Assembly (NCBI GenBank): GCA_003155655.1
Contig: PMDS01000135.1
Location: 18,636-82,635, forward strand
Length of the DNA stretch: 64,000 bases
From: Melioribacter sp.
Lineage (GTDB): Bacteria; Bacteroidota; Ignavibacteria; Ignavibacteriales; Melioribacteraceae
Reading direction: 5' to 3'
The notes beneath the pieces are model-generated. The model ran no database searches. It saw only the letters and a program-made list of their open reading frames with translations, and had not been told where the DNA came from. Positions 1-7,519 of this stretch are shown one piece after another (position 1 is the first letter of the stretch; each line of letters opens with the position of its first letter). The position numbers and the translations under genes were made by a program.

Positions 1-519
1 GTAAATAGTTTTTTAGCGGGCAGTGAAGGCGCATTTAACTTGATAGTGAAAAAATATCAAAAAAAAATTTATTGGCATGCGCGCCAAATGCTTGGAAATC
101 ATCTGGATGCAGATGAGGTTACTCAAGAAGTTTTGATTGTAATGTATAACAAGTTGAGGGACTTTAATTTTAATAGTTCTCTTTATACTTGGATCTATAA
201 AATTGTTAGTACTAGAAGTCTTAACCAGATTCGGAAAAAACAGGTTAAAAGGTTTTTTTCTATTGATGAACATGAGGATTTTGACTTGAAGGACAATCAC
301 GATATAGTTGAAGATATTGCAAACAAAGAAAAATTAGATAAAGTTAAAAATGTATTACAAAAAATTCCCCCTAAACAGAGGGAAATATTTATTATGCGAA
401 ATTTCGACGATCTTTCTTATGAAGAAATTTCTAAAATAACCGGGAAGAGTGTTGGAGGATTGAAAGCAAATTATTTCCATGCTCTTAAAAAGGTTTTGGA
501 GTTAACAAATGAAAAATAA
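1..519 (+). CDS. ECF-type RNA polymerase sigma-70 factor, 5' end outside the window
   Basis: This encodes an extracytoplasmic-function sigma factor that directs RNA polymerase to a small regulon, probably an envelope response. The reading frame is open to base 1 and already codes sigma region 2 (FLAGSEGAFNLIVKKYQ, then HLDADEVTQEVLIVMYNKL), so the start codon lies upstream. The TTG at 40 is an internal codon. Region 4 sits at the C-terminus: PPKQREIFIMRNFDDLSYEEI followed by a helix-turn-helix around GKSVGGLKANYFHALKK. The next gene overlaps its end by 11 bases, a common arrangement for a sigma and its anti-sigma partner. Family assignment is firm; the target promoters cannot be read from here. 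Confidence 0.93.
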   Translation, partial: VNSFLAGSEGAFNLIVKKYQKKIYWHARQMLGNHLDADEVTQEVLIVMYNKLRDFNFNSSLYTWIYKIVSTRSLNQIRKKQVKRFFSIDEHEDFDLKDNHDIVEDIANKEKLDKVKNVLQKIPPKQREIFIMRNFDDLSYEEISKITGKSVGGLKANYFHALKKVLELTNEK

Positions 520-1117
520 TAATGACAAAATATTGAATTATTTATCCGGCAGGATGACCGGTGAAGAAAATCACTTGTTTGATAAAGAATTATCCGAATC
601 AAAAGAAGTTAAAGCTGAACTTGAATTAGTAAAAGCTAGGCTATCCGATTTGAAATCGACCAGCCAAATTGAACTTGACGAAAGATATTTTGCTAATCTG
701 TTGCCCAGGATGTTCAATAAATTAGAAACAAAGAAAAAATTATGGAAAATTAGCCGCCTTTATTATCTTGTTCCAACAGCAGCAGCAGTTTTTGTACTGT
801 TTCTTCTTTTACCCAGTGCAAAAAATAACTTTGAAATTCAGTATGGAGATTTAACGACCGAGGTTATCAATAATATTTCTGATAAAGATGTTTCTGAGAA
901 CTACCTGACTGAGTTGGATAATTACCCCTGGAGTGCAATGCTTTCCGGTAATGATGAGATTGCATTGAATTTACCCTCTGATCTGAATTTAGACAATGAA
1001 TCCTTTTCTAAACTTGTTGATAATACTGATAGAGAAGAATATACTTCATTGCACAATCTGTCAGACTCTGAACTAGAAAATATTTACAATAAATTAGTAA
1101 TGAAAACTTCCCGGTAG
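509..1117 (+). CDS. Probable anti-sigma factor, single membrane span
   Basis: A 202-aa protein beginning inside the last codons of the sigma gene. Its N-terminal half is polar and helical (residues about 1-85, including LNYLSGRMTGEENHLFDKEL, like zinc-finger-type anti-sigma N-termini but without the Cys/His zinc ligands). One transmembrane segment follows at about 87-103 (LVPTAAAVFVLFLLLP), then an acidic domain of about 95 residues, presumably periplasmic. Gene overlap and topology point to an anti-sigma factor that holds the upstream sigma at the membrane. No catalytic motif is visible. The functional call rests on context and topology, not on a recognised domain. Confidence 0.7.
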   Translation: MKNNNDKILNYLSGRMTGEENHLFDKELSESKEVKAELELVKARLSDLKSTSQIELDERYFANLLPRMFNKLETKKKLWKISRLYYLVPTAAAVFVLFLLLPSAKNNFEIQYGDLTTEVINNISDKDVSENYLTELDNYPWSAMLSGNDEIALNLPSDLNLDNESFSKLVDNTDREEYTSLHNLSDSELENIYNKLVMKTSR

Positions 1118-1125
1118 GAATTGAA

Positions 1126-1611
1126 ATGAAAAAAGTATTTACTTTATTGGTCATTTTCTTTGTTGTCTTTTATTCTGCAGAAGCACAGCAGAGAAATAGA
1201 GGAAATAAAAATTTAAATCCTCTTCAAAAAATTCAGCAGCTTGAAAAGGCAAAACTTATTGAAGCGCTAAATCTTAATGAAGATACAGCAGTGAGGCTCT
1301 TTGCCCGTAGGGATGAACACCAGAAAAAGGTTAGAGAGATATTTGATAAAAGAGATGCAATGATTAGTGAGATTGATAAGAATATCAAAAAAGGTGCAAA
1401 ACAAAGTGATTCCGAACTCAAAGATCAGGTTAATAATCTTTTAGCTATTGACGAAAATATCGCTTACGAAAGAAAGAATTTTTATAAATCGCTGGATGAT
1501 ATCTTGAACCCCGCGCAAATAGCTAAACTGATTGTATTTGAAAACAATTTCAGAAGGGAAATCCGCGAAACATTGATGAACCGCGGTCCTGGACCTGGAC
1601 CAAGACAATAA
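1126..1611 (+). CDS. Small periplasmic helical protein, Spy/CpxP-like (LTXXQ-type)
   Basis: 161 residues with a clear signal peptide (MKKVFTLLVIFFVVFYSAEA, cleavage near AEA-QQ). The rest is almost all charged helix: a repeat-like block around LEKAKLIEALNLNEDTAVRL, a KKVREIFDKRDAMI segment, and LDDILNPAQIAKLIVFEN, which resembles the second LTxxQ-like helix of Spy/CpxP/ZraP proteins. Those relatives are periplasmic chaperones or stress sensors. It lies 8 bp after the probable anti-sigma gene, so a role in the envelope stress response controlled by that sigma is a reasonable inference. The C-terminus is Gly/Pro-rich (GPGPGPRQ). Confidence 0.72.
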   Translation: MKKVFTLLVIFFVVFYSAEAQQRNRGNKNLNPLQKIQQLEKAKLIEALNLNEDTAVRLFARRDEHQKKVREIFDKRDAMISEIDKNIKKGAKQSDSELKDQVNNLLAIDENIAYERKNFYKSLDDILNPAQIAKLIVFENNFRREIRETLMNRGPGPGPRQ

Positions 1612-1686
1612 ATATAAAACTGCCGCTTCCTGTAAGAACTCTCTTGCGTTTTGTTTTCTTCTCTGATATTTTTGGCTCAGTTTTTT

Positions 1687-1773
1687 GCGGAAGTGGTGAA
1701 ATTGGTATACACGCTACTTTGAGGGGGTAGTGCCCGTTAGGGCGTAGGGGTTCAAGTCCCCTCTTCCGCACCA
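1687..1773 (+). tRNA. tRNA-Leu (anticodon GAG)
   Basis: An 87-nt class II tRNA. The acceptor GCGGAAG (1687-1693) pairs with CTTCCGC (1763-1769), followed by discriminator A and an encoded CCA (1771-1773). The anticodon stem CTACT/GGTAG encloses the 7-nt loop TTGAGGG with anticodon GAG at 1721-1723. A long variable arm (TGCCCGTTAGGGCGTA) and a T-arm with GGTTCAAGTCC complete it. Confidence 0.97.
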
Positions 1774-2075
1774 ATTCCTATCTTATTTTCCTCCAATCAC
1801 AAAAGGAAGCTTTTTCAGTAAATGGATTTTCTATGAATAAAAACCACTAATTATATAAGAGATGGGTCCCTGCTGTTTATAAAATAATAATAGCCGTGAG
1901 TTTCAAAATTTTGATTACTACTTTCTACTTACTCCTTTTTCATTTAAACATTATACCATATACTTTACTTTATTCTGTTTTTCCCATTTGCCTTTTACAT
2001 CAAAGGCTATTTGTTTATATTCGTGCAATTTTTTTTAAATATTCATATCAATTAACTCTACAACATACTAAACAC
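1774..2075. other. Intergenic region upstream of the DUF92 gene
   Basis: About 300 bp. A reading frame from a GTG at 1896 is continuous with the DUF92 gene, but its translation is a Phe/Leu/Tyr-rich low-complexity string without the family's conserved residues, so I treat it as leader DNA. No terminator, RNA or repeat is evident. Confidence 0.5.
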
Positions 2076-2921
2076 ATGATAATTTCGTTCTTAAATACTT
2101 TATTTCCCGGACAAAGCAGCATTATGCTCGGAAATTTTTTACTTGGTATTTTAATTGCTGCGGTTGTTGCAATACTATCATTCAGGGTTAAATTTCTTAC
2201 CAAAAGCGGAAGTATTGCTACTTTTATTCTTGCCGGATTTATTTTTGGTTTGGGCGGTATAAAGTGGTCAGTTCCTATAATGACATTTTTTATTTTATCA
2301 AGCATTCTATCCAAGCTGCGTAAAAAGAAGAATGAAGAAGTAGAAAAATATTTTGAGAAATCTGGTGTTAGGGATCATCTACAGGTAATTGCCAACGGCG
2401 GTTTAGGCGGTGTTCTGGTAATAATTAATACTTTTTATCCTGACCCTCTTTTTTATTTAATTTATATTTCAACTCTTTCTGCCGTATGTGCCGATACATG
2501 GGCTACAGAAATTGGAACCTGGAAAAAGGCCGCTACGTATAACGTAATAAACTGGAAACCTGTTGAGCAGGGAGTTTCCGGTGGAATTTCCCTGCGTGGA
2601 ACAATTGGCGCTGCTCTCGGTTCTTTAGCTATTGCGCTTTCCGGTATTTTATGGATTAATCAGAATATTGAACTATATATTCTCCTGGTTATTTGTGCGG
2701 GATTATTTGGCAGTATTTTTGACAGCATACTTGGAGCTACTATTCAAGCACAGAACAAATGTGTAGTTTGTAATAAAGTAACTGAGAAAAATATCCATTG
2801 CGGTGTGGAATCAAATCACTATGTCGGTTATAAATGGATTAACAATGATGTAGTGAATTTCTTCTCCGGGCTGGCTGGAGCTGTTATAATTATTATATTG
2901 AAAAGTTTAATAGAATCATAA
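2076..2921 (+). CDS. DUF92 / TMEM19 / VTE6-type integral membrane protein
   Basis: A polytopic membrane protein of about 280 aa. Family hallmarks are LTKSGSIATFILAGFIFGLGG, the block DTWATEIGTWKK, the GVSGGISLRGTIGAALGS loop and GSIFDSILGATIQAQ, followed by a Cys/His segment (CVVCNKVTEKNIHCG) and the closing HYVGYKWINNDVVNFFSGL. Characterised plant members (VTE6) phosphorylate phytyl-phosphate; bacterial members mostly lack proven substrates, so the family is certain and the reaction inferred. I chose ATG 2076 because conserved sequence begins shortly after it; 2124 is an alternative, and a GTG at 1896 gives an implausible extension. It lies 5 bp before the TPR gene and may be co-transcribed with it. 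Confidence 0.85.
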   Translation: MIISFLNTLFPGQSSIMLGNFLLGILIAAVVAILSFRVKFLTKSGSIATFILAGFIFGLGGIKWSVPIMTFFILSSILSKLRKKKNEEVEKYFEKSGVRDHLQVIANGGLGGVLVIINTFYPDPLFYLIYISTLSAVCADTWATEIGTWKKAATYNVINWKPVEQGVSGGISLRGTIGAALGSLAIALSGILWINQNIELYILLVICAGLFGSIFDSILGATIQAQNKCVVCNKVTEKNIHCGVESNHYVGYKWINNDVVNFFSGLAGAVIIIILKSLIES

Positions 2922-2926
2922 TTCTT

Positions 2927-5893
2927 ATGAAAAAATTTTTTTTAATAATATTTTTTCTTTGCCTTTCCTTGGAAGCGCAGCAGGGTACTGATAAATTTCT
3001 TTCAGCGGTAAATGCTTATAATAATAATGAGTTTGGAACAGCATTCCAATTATTTTCGGATATAATAAACAATGAAAATTTGGATGAGCAAAAATATTCT
3101 GCGGCTAAATATTATTCAGCCGACTGTCTGCTTAACCTGAATGAATTAGACGGCTCTGCTATAATATTTGAATCATTTATTGATACTTTCAAATTTTCCG
3201 CTTTCAGAGTAAATGCAATCTATAAGCTTGGGACAATATATTATGCAAAGGGCGAATATCGAAAAGCAAGGGAACGTTTAAATGTTCTGCTTACAGAATA
3301 CCCGGGCTGTGTTTTAATTGGCTCCGCTTATTATTGGATTGGTGAAGCATACTTTGCAGAAAATAAATTTGTTGATGCTGAAGAGAATTTCCGCGAAGCA
3401 CTTGGGCATAGAAGCACAAACCAGTTTGTTGTTATTACATTATACACTCTTGCCCAGCTTTATGAATTGACGGGCAATTATAATAGTGCAGTTGCAGAAT
3501 ATGATGAACTCCTTTCATATTATAAAGATGATCCGCTTGCCGCAAAATCTCAAATGAGAATCGGCATTTGTTATTTCAACCGGAAAGATTATGATAATGC
3601 AATTCTTGAATTGACTGATCCGTTGATGAAAAAACTTTCCCCAAAGGATTTGCATGATGCAAAATTCTTCCTTGCTAATTCTTACATACGTTTAAAAGAA
3701 TATAAAGAAGCATATCAGGTTTATAATGATCTTCTCGTTGAAACTAATGATCAGTCATATTCGCAGAAAATTAAATACAGTCTGGCATGGCTGAAATTTC
3801 AACAGAATGATTATGACGGCGCATATGTTATTTTCAATGAACTTTCACAGAAAGCTGCAGATTCATTAAAGGCAATTTCTCTTTATTGGAGCGGTGAATG
3901 CAAAAGGTATTTAGGAAATGTTAAAGAAGCCGACGAAATACTGAAATCATTTATTGCTAAATATCCCGAAAATAGTCTTGCATCAAAGGCTCAGCTTGGT
4001 GTAGGCTCAATTAATTTGACTCAAAGCAATAGCGCGGAAGGAGAACGGGCGCTGTTAAATGCCACTATTTCTAATGATCAATCAACACGCGGCAAAGCAT
4101 ACACGCTTTTAGGTGAAATGCGTCTTAATAAGAAAAATTTTGACGGCGCGGCAAAATTTTTTAATGAAGCTATTAAGTTAACAATGGATGAAAAAGATTT
4201 AAACAACAGGGCTGTTCTTGGGTTGGCAGTTGCGCAGTTTTATTTAAACAATTATGTTGAAGCCGCTAAAAATCTTGATAATTTAAAATTACACGCGAGA
4301 AATTTTGAGAATGATAAAATTAATTTTTACCTGGCAGAAACTTATTTTCTACAGGGGAAATATTCCACAGCACTAAAGAATTATAATAGTGTAAGTCCGG
4401 CTTCTGAAGATTTGACAAGACAAACCATGCTAGGTAAAGCTTATTGCTATTTTAATTTAAAGGATTTTCCAAATTCCACTTTTTATTTTAACGAATTTAT
4501 TACAAAATATAATAGCGATCCTTCTGTAAGTGAAGCGAAATTAAGGCTGGCGGACAGCTATTTTGGAACAAAAAGTTTTGAGAAGGCAAGTGCAATCTAT
4601 CGCGAACTATTTTCGGCAGAGAAAGTGGCTTTGGATAATGATTTAGCTTATTACCAGTACGGTCAGTCGTTATTTAAATCCGGAAAATCAAAAGAGGCAA
4701 TTAACACTTTCGGAAATCTTCAGGAAAGATTCCCGCACTCGCAATATGTTACGGAATCTCAATATGTTATTGGATGGATTCATTTCCAGGAAAATGATTT
4801 TAATTCTGCTATGACTGAATATAAAAAGTTAATTGAAAGGTATCCTCGTTCAAACTTGAAGCCTATGACATTCTATTCCATCGGCGACTGCTATTTTAAT
4901 CTTGGGAATTATGATTCTTCAATTGTATTTTATTCAAAAGTACTGACCGGATTCCCAAATACCCAATACGTTTTTGATGCTGTAAATGGAATTCAATTTG
5001 CATATGTTGCAAAAGAACAACCTGAAAGCGCAATTAGTTTTATTGATCAATTCATTGATGCAAATGCAAATTCAAAATTTGCAGATCAGATATTTTTTAA
5101 AAAAGGGGATCTCTATTACAGTATTCAAAAATATGATCAGGCAATTTTAGCATATAAAGATTTCATTTCAAGATATCCAAAGAGTGCGATGATTCCGAAT
5201 GCATATTATTGGATAGGTAAAAGTGCTGCAAATATGAAAAATAAAACTGAGGCAATAAATAATTTTACAGTTGCAAAACAAAGTGCCGCTAAATCTGAAA
5301 TTGCCATATCTGCCGCAATCGAACTTGCAGCTATTTACAATGGTGAAAATCAATTCTCGTCTGCGGTAAATATTCTAAAGGAAACGGTTGATGCAAATCC
5401 AGCTTCCAACCGTTTGCCTGAACTTTTATATCTTGAGGGAATTAACCAGGTAAAGGATAATAAGCTTGATGCTGCTGCTTCCACTTTCGACCAGGTTATA
5501 AGTTATTATGAAGGAGTTGTTTTTGCTGCTAAGGCTAAGGTCGAATTGGGAAAAATTTTTATAACTAAACATAATTATGCAGGTGCACTGCCGCTGCTTA
5601 AAGATGTGGGTGAAAAAAGACTTGATGATATTGGCGCGGAGGCACAATATTATTATGGAGTTTTGTTGTTTGAACAGAATAAAGTTGATGACGCAATAAG
5701 TGCGCTTGTACGCGTGCGTTCTGTCTTTGCCGCTTTTGATGAATTCCATACAAAATCTTTGTTGATGCTTGGTGATTGTTATGTTAAGCTGAATGATAAG
5801 AAACAAGCGCGCGAAATGTACCGTGATGTATTGAGCAAACATCCATCTGGCGATTTTGCAGCTGAAGCTAAAAAGAAAATGAAACTACTATGA
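2927..5893 (+). CDS. Large periplasmic tetratricopeptide-repeat protein
   Basis: 988 aa with an N-terminal signal peptide (MKKFFLIIFFLCLSLEAQQG). The mature part is built almost wholly of degenerate TPR units with the usual spacing, for example AYYWIGEAYFAENKFVDAEE, TEYKKLIERYPRSNLKP, and a last repeat ARDMYRD-like near the C-terminus (KKQAREMYRDVLSKHPSGDF). Such arrays are scaffolds; relatives include BamD/YbgF-like envelope factors. It overlaps the downstream barrel gene by 4 bp (ATGA), so the two are translationally coupled. The natural reading is a periplasmic partner of the outer-membrane barrel and of the TonB-like protein at the end of the same operon. No enzyme motif is seen. Confidence 0.85.
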   Translation: MKKFFLIIFFLCLSLEAQQGTDKFLSAVNAYNNNEFGTAFQLFSDIINNENLDEQKYSAAKYYSADCLLNLNELDGSAIIFESFIDTFKFSAFRVNAIYKLGTIYYAKGEYRKARERLNVLLTEYPGCVLIGSAYYWIGEAYFAENKFVDAEENFREALGHRSTNQFVVITLYTLAQLYELTGNYNSAVAEYDELLSYYKDDPLAAKSQMRIGICYFNRKDYDNAILELTDPLMKKLSPKDLHDAKFFLANSYIRLKEYKEAYQVYNDLLVETNDQSYSQKIKYSLAWLKFQQNDYDGAYVIFNELSQKAADSLKAISLYWSGECKRYLGNVKEADEILKSFIAKYPENSLASKAQLGVGSINLTQSNSAEGERALLNATISNDQSTRGKAYTLLGEMRLNKKNFDGAAKFFNEAIKLTMDEKDLNNRAVLGLAVAQFYLNNYVEAAKNLDNLKLHARNFENDKINFYLAETYFLQGKYSTALKNYNSVSPASEDLTRQTMLGKAYCYFNLKDFPNSTFYFNEFITKYNSDPSVSEAKLRLADSYFGTKSFEKASAIYRELFSAEKVALDNDLAYYQYGQSLFKSGKSKEAINTFGNLQERFPHSQYVTESQYVIGWIHFQENDFNSAMTEYKKLIERYPRSNLKPMTFYSIGDCYFNLGNYDSSIVFYSKVLTGFPNTQYVFDAVNGIQFAYVAKEQPESAISFIDQFIDANANSKFADQIFFKKGDLYYSIQKYDQAILAYKDFISRYPKSAMIPNAYYWIGKSAANMKNKTEAINNFTVAKQSAAKSEIAISAAIELAAIYNGENQFSSAVNILKETVDANPASNRLPELLYLEGINQVKDNKLDAAASTFDQVISYYEGVVFAAKAKVELGKIFITKHNYAGALPLLKDVGEKRLDDIGAEAQYYYGVLLFEQNKVDDAISALVRVRSVFAAFDEFHTKSLLMLGDCYVKLNDKKQAREMYRDVLSKHPSGDFAAEAKKKMKLL

Positions 5894-7500
5894 AAAAAAT
5901 TATTATAATTATTTTGAGTTTATTCAATACATTTCTATTTGCTCAATCAGAGCAAAGAAATATTGAACTGCCTGATTTTGTGATTACCGGTAAGCAGAGT
6001 GTTCAAATCCCTATTGCAGCAAAGAAAAAACCTGACTTTGTCTCTACAATATCTCAGGAATACTTAACCCCGCAGTACACTCCGGAAGAACTACCTATTT
6101 TAATCTCTTCCAATCCGGTTCCCTTTAATCCTGATATTAATCCTGTTAAAGAATATTTTAATTCAAGTCTTAAAGTCCAGGTTGGTAAATATTCATGGCC
6201 AGATGGGGAGTTTAATTTGAATAAATCTCTGGATAATTATTTATTCAACGTTAAAGCTTGGGGGTCAAACATAAAAGATTATGTTGAATACGCCGGTTAC
6301 AATAATTCCGGTGTTTCAACAAACAATGAATTTTTCTTCAGCACAAAATCGGATTTTCTCCCGGGAGCAAAAGTAAAATTTGGTGCTGATTATTCTAGAG
6401 ATTCGTACCATTTATTTGGTAGCGATAATCCATCATTCTTAAGAGAGACAAATAACATCAATGCTAATGCATCAATTTCAAGTTCTTATAGCAGATGGAT
6501 TAATTTTGAGTTTGGTATAAGCGGTAATGCTTTGTCTTTAAAAGAAAATGACAGTAAAGAAACAAATGTAAAGACGAGTGGGCTTTTTGAATTTAAAATG
6601 AATAATTATTCATTAGGCATCAAAGGTAATTTTAACAAACAGATGCTTGATAATTATTTCCAAAACGGTAACGGTAATTATGTTACTTTAGAAGGGTTTT
6701 TTAAAGGAACACCGGTTAGTACATTCCGATGGACTGCTGGTGTCGTTTATGCTTCCGCTTCATCTGATAATTTTTTCTCTCCTTATGGCTCTTTTGAATT
6801 ATTAATTGATAAAGGGTTCACCTTATTTGCTGAATATAAACCCCACGCTCAATTATTCGGGGTCACAGATTTTCTAAAAAAAAATCCCTACTTTATGACG
6901 GGTAATATTGATAATGTTTTTTCGAAGTATAAAATAGACTTTAAAAGCATTCTTAAATATGAATATGAAAAAATGTTCAACGTATCGGCAACAATGGGCT
7001 ATTCAAAGGTGAGCAACTATTTCTATTTTGGTGATATGGCTCATATTACTCCTGGTGATCTAATCTTATCAAATAAATTTTATTTACTTGTTCTTCCGGA
7101 AGCTGAAATTATTTCAGGTGGCTTGAATTTAACTTTTTATCCTTCACTTTACGGCAATTTTGTTGTTGATTTATTATTTAAGAGTGCAAAAGATAATGCT
7201 GGTAATTACATACCGTATGAACCACAAATAACTTCAATATTAGGGTATGGTTTTGATTTTCAGTTTGGTCTGGGCTTTAAATTAAAGTATATACTGGCTA
7301 TGGATACATATACTGGTTTGGGCAATTCTGATAAATTGAGCGATTATCACAATATTTCCCTCTTTCTGGATTATGAATTTTTGAAAGGATTAAAACTTAC
7401 TGCAGACTTTCAAAACATCTTGAATCGTACTAATTTTACGTGGAAGCAATACCAGGAAAAACCTTTTGATTTATTAGTTGGTATTGAATATTGCTGGTGA
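5890..7500 (+). CDS. Outer-membrane beta-barrel protein
   Basis: 536 aa. It has a signal peptide (MKKIIIIILSLFNTFLFAQ), then a short N-terminal box containing LPDFVITGKQ, a motif often seen at the start of Bacteroidota outer-membrane receptors, then about 430 residues of alternating amphipathic strands (for example FNLNKSLDNYLFNVKAWG, GLKLTADFQNILNRTNF). The protein ends on an aromatic residue (IEYCW), as barrels recognised by BamA do. There is no complete plug domain, so this is not a classical TonB-dependent receptor. It starts inside the stop codon of the TPR gene. Function (channel, receptor or assembly factor) is unknown. Confidence 0.78.
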   Translation: MKKIIIIILSLFNTFLFAQSEQRNIELPDFVITGKQSVQIPIAAKKKPDFVSTISQEYLTPQYTPEELPILISSNPVPFNPDINPVKEYFNSSLKVQVGKYSWPDGEFNLNKSLDNYLFNVKAWGSNIKDYVEYAGYNNSGVSTNNEFFFSTKSDFLPGAKVKFGADYSRDSYHLFGSDNPSFLRETNNINANASISSSYSRWINFEFGISGNALSLKENDSKETNVKTSGLFEFKMNNYSLGIKGNFNKQMLDNYFQNGNGNYVTLEGFFKGTPVSTFRWTAGVVYASASSDNFFSPYGSFELLIDKGFTLFAEYKPHAQLFGVTDFLKKNPYFMTGNIDNVFSKYKIDFKSILKYEYEKMFNVSATMGYSKVSNYFYFGDMAHITPGDLILSNKFYLLVLPEAEIISGGLNLTFYPSLYGNFVVDLLFKSAKDNAGNYIPYEPQITSILGYGFDFQFGLGFKLKYILAMDTYTGLGNSDKLSDYHNISLFLDYEFLKGLKLTADFQNILNRTNFTWKQYQEKPFDLLVGIEYCW

Positions 7501-7519
7501 TTAGTAAAAAAGAAAAAAG

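Noticed and set aside
1550..1774. Minus-strand frame across the tRNA-Leu gene
   Set aside because: Antisense of a tRNA and of the end of a clear coding gene; no support for coding.
1896..2075. N-terminal extension of the DUF92 gene from GTG 1896
   Set aside because: Sequence lacks family conservation and begins without a ribosome site; ATG 2076 fits better.
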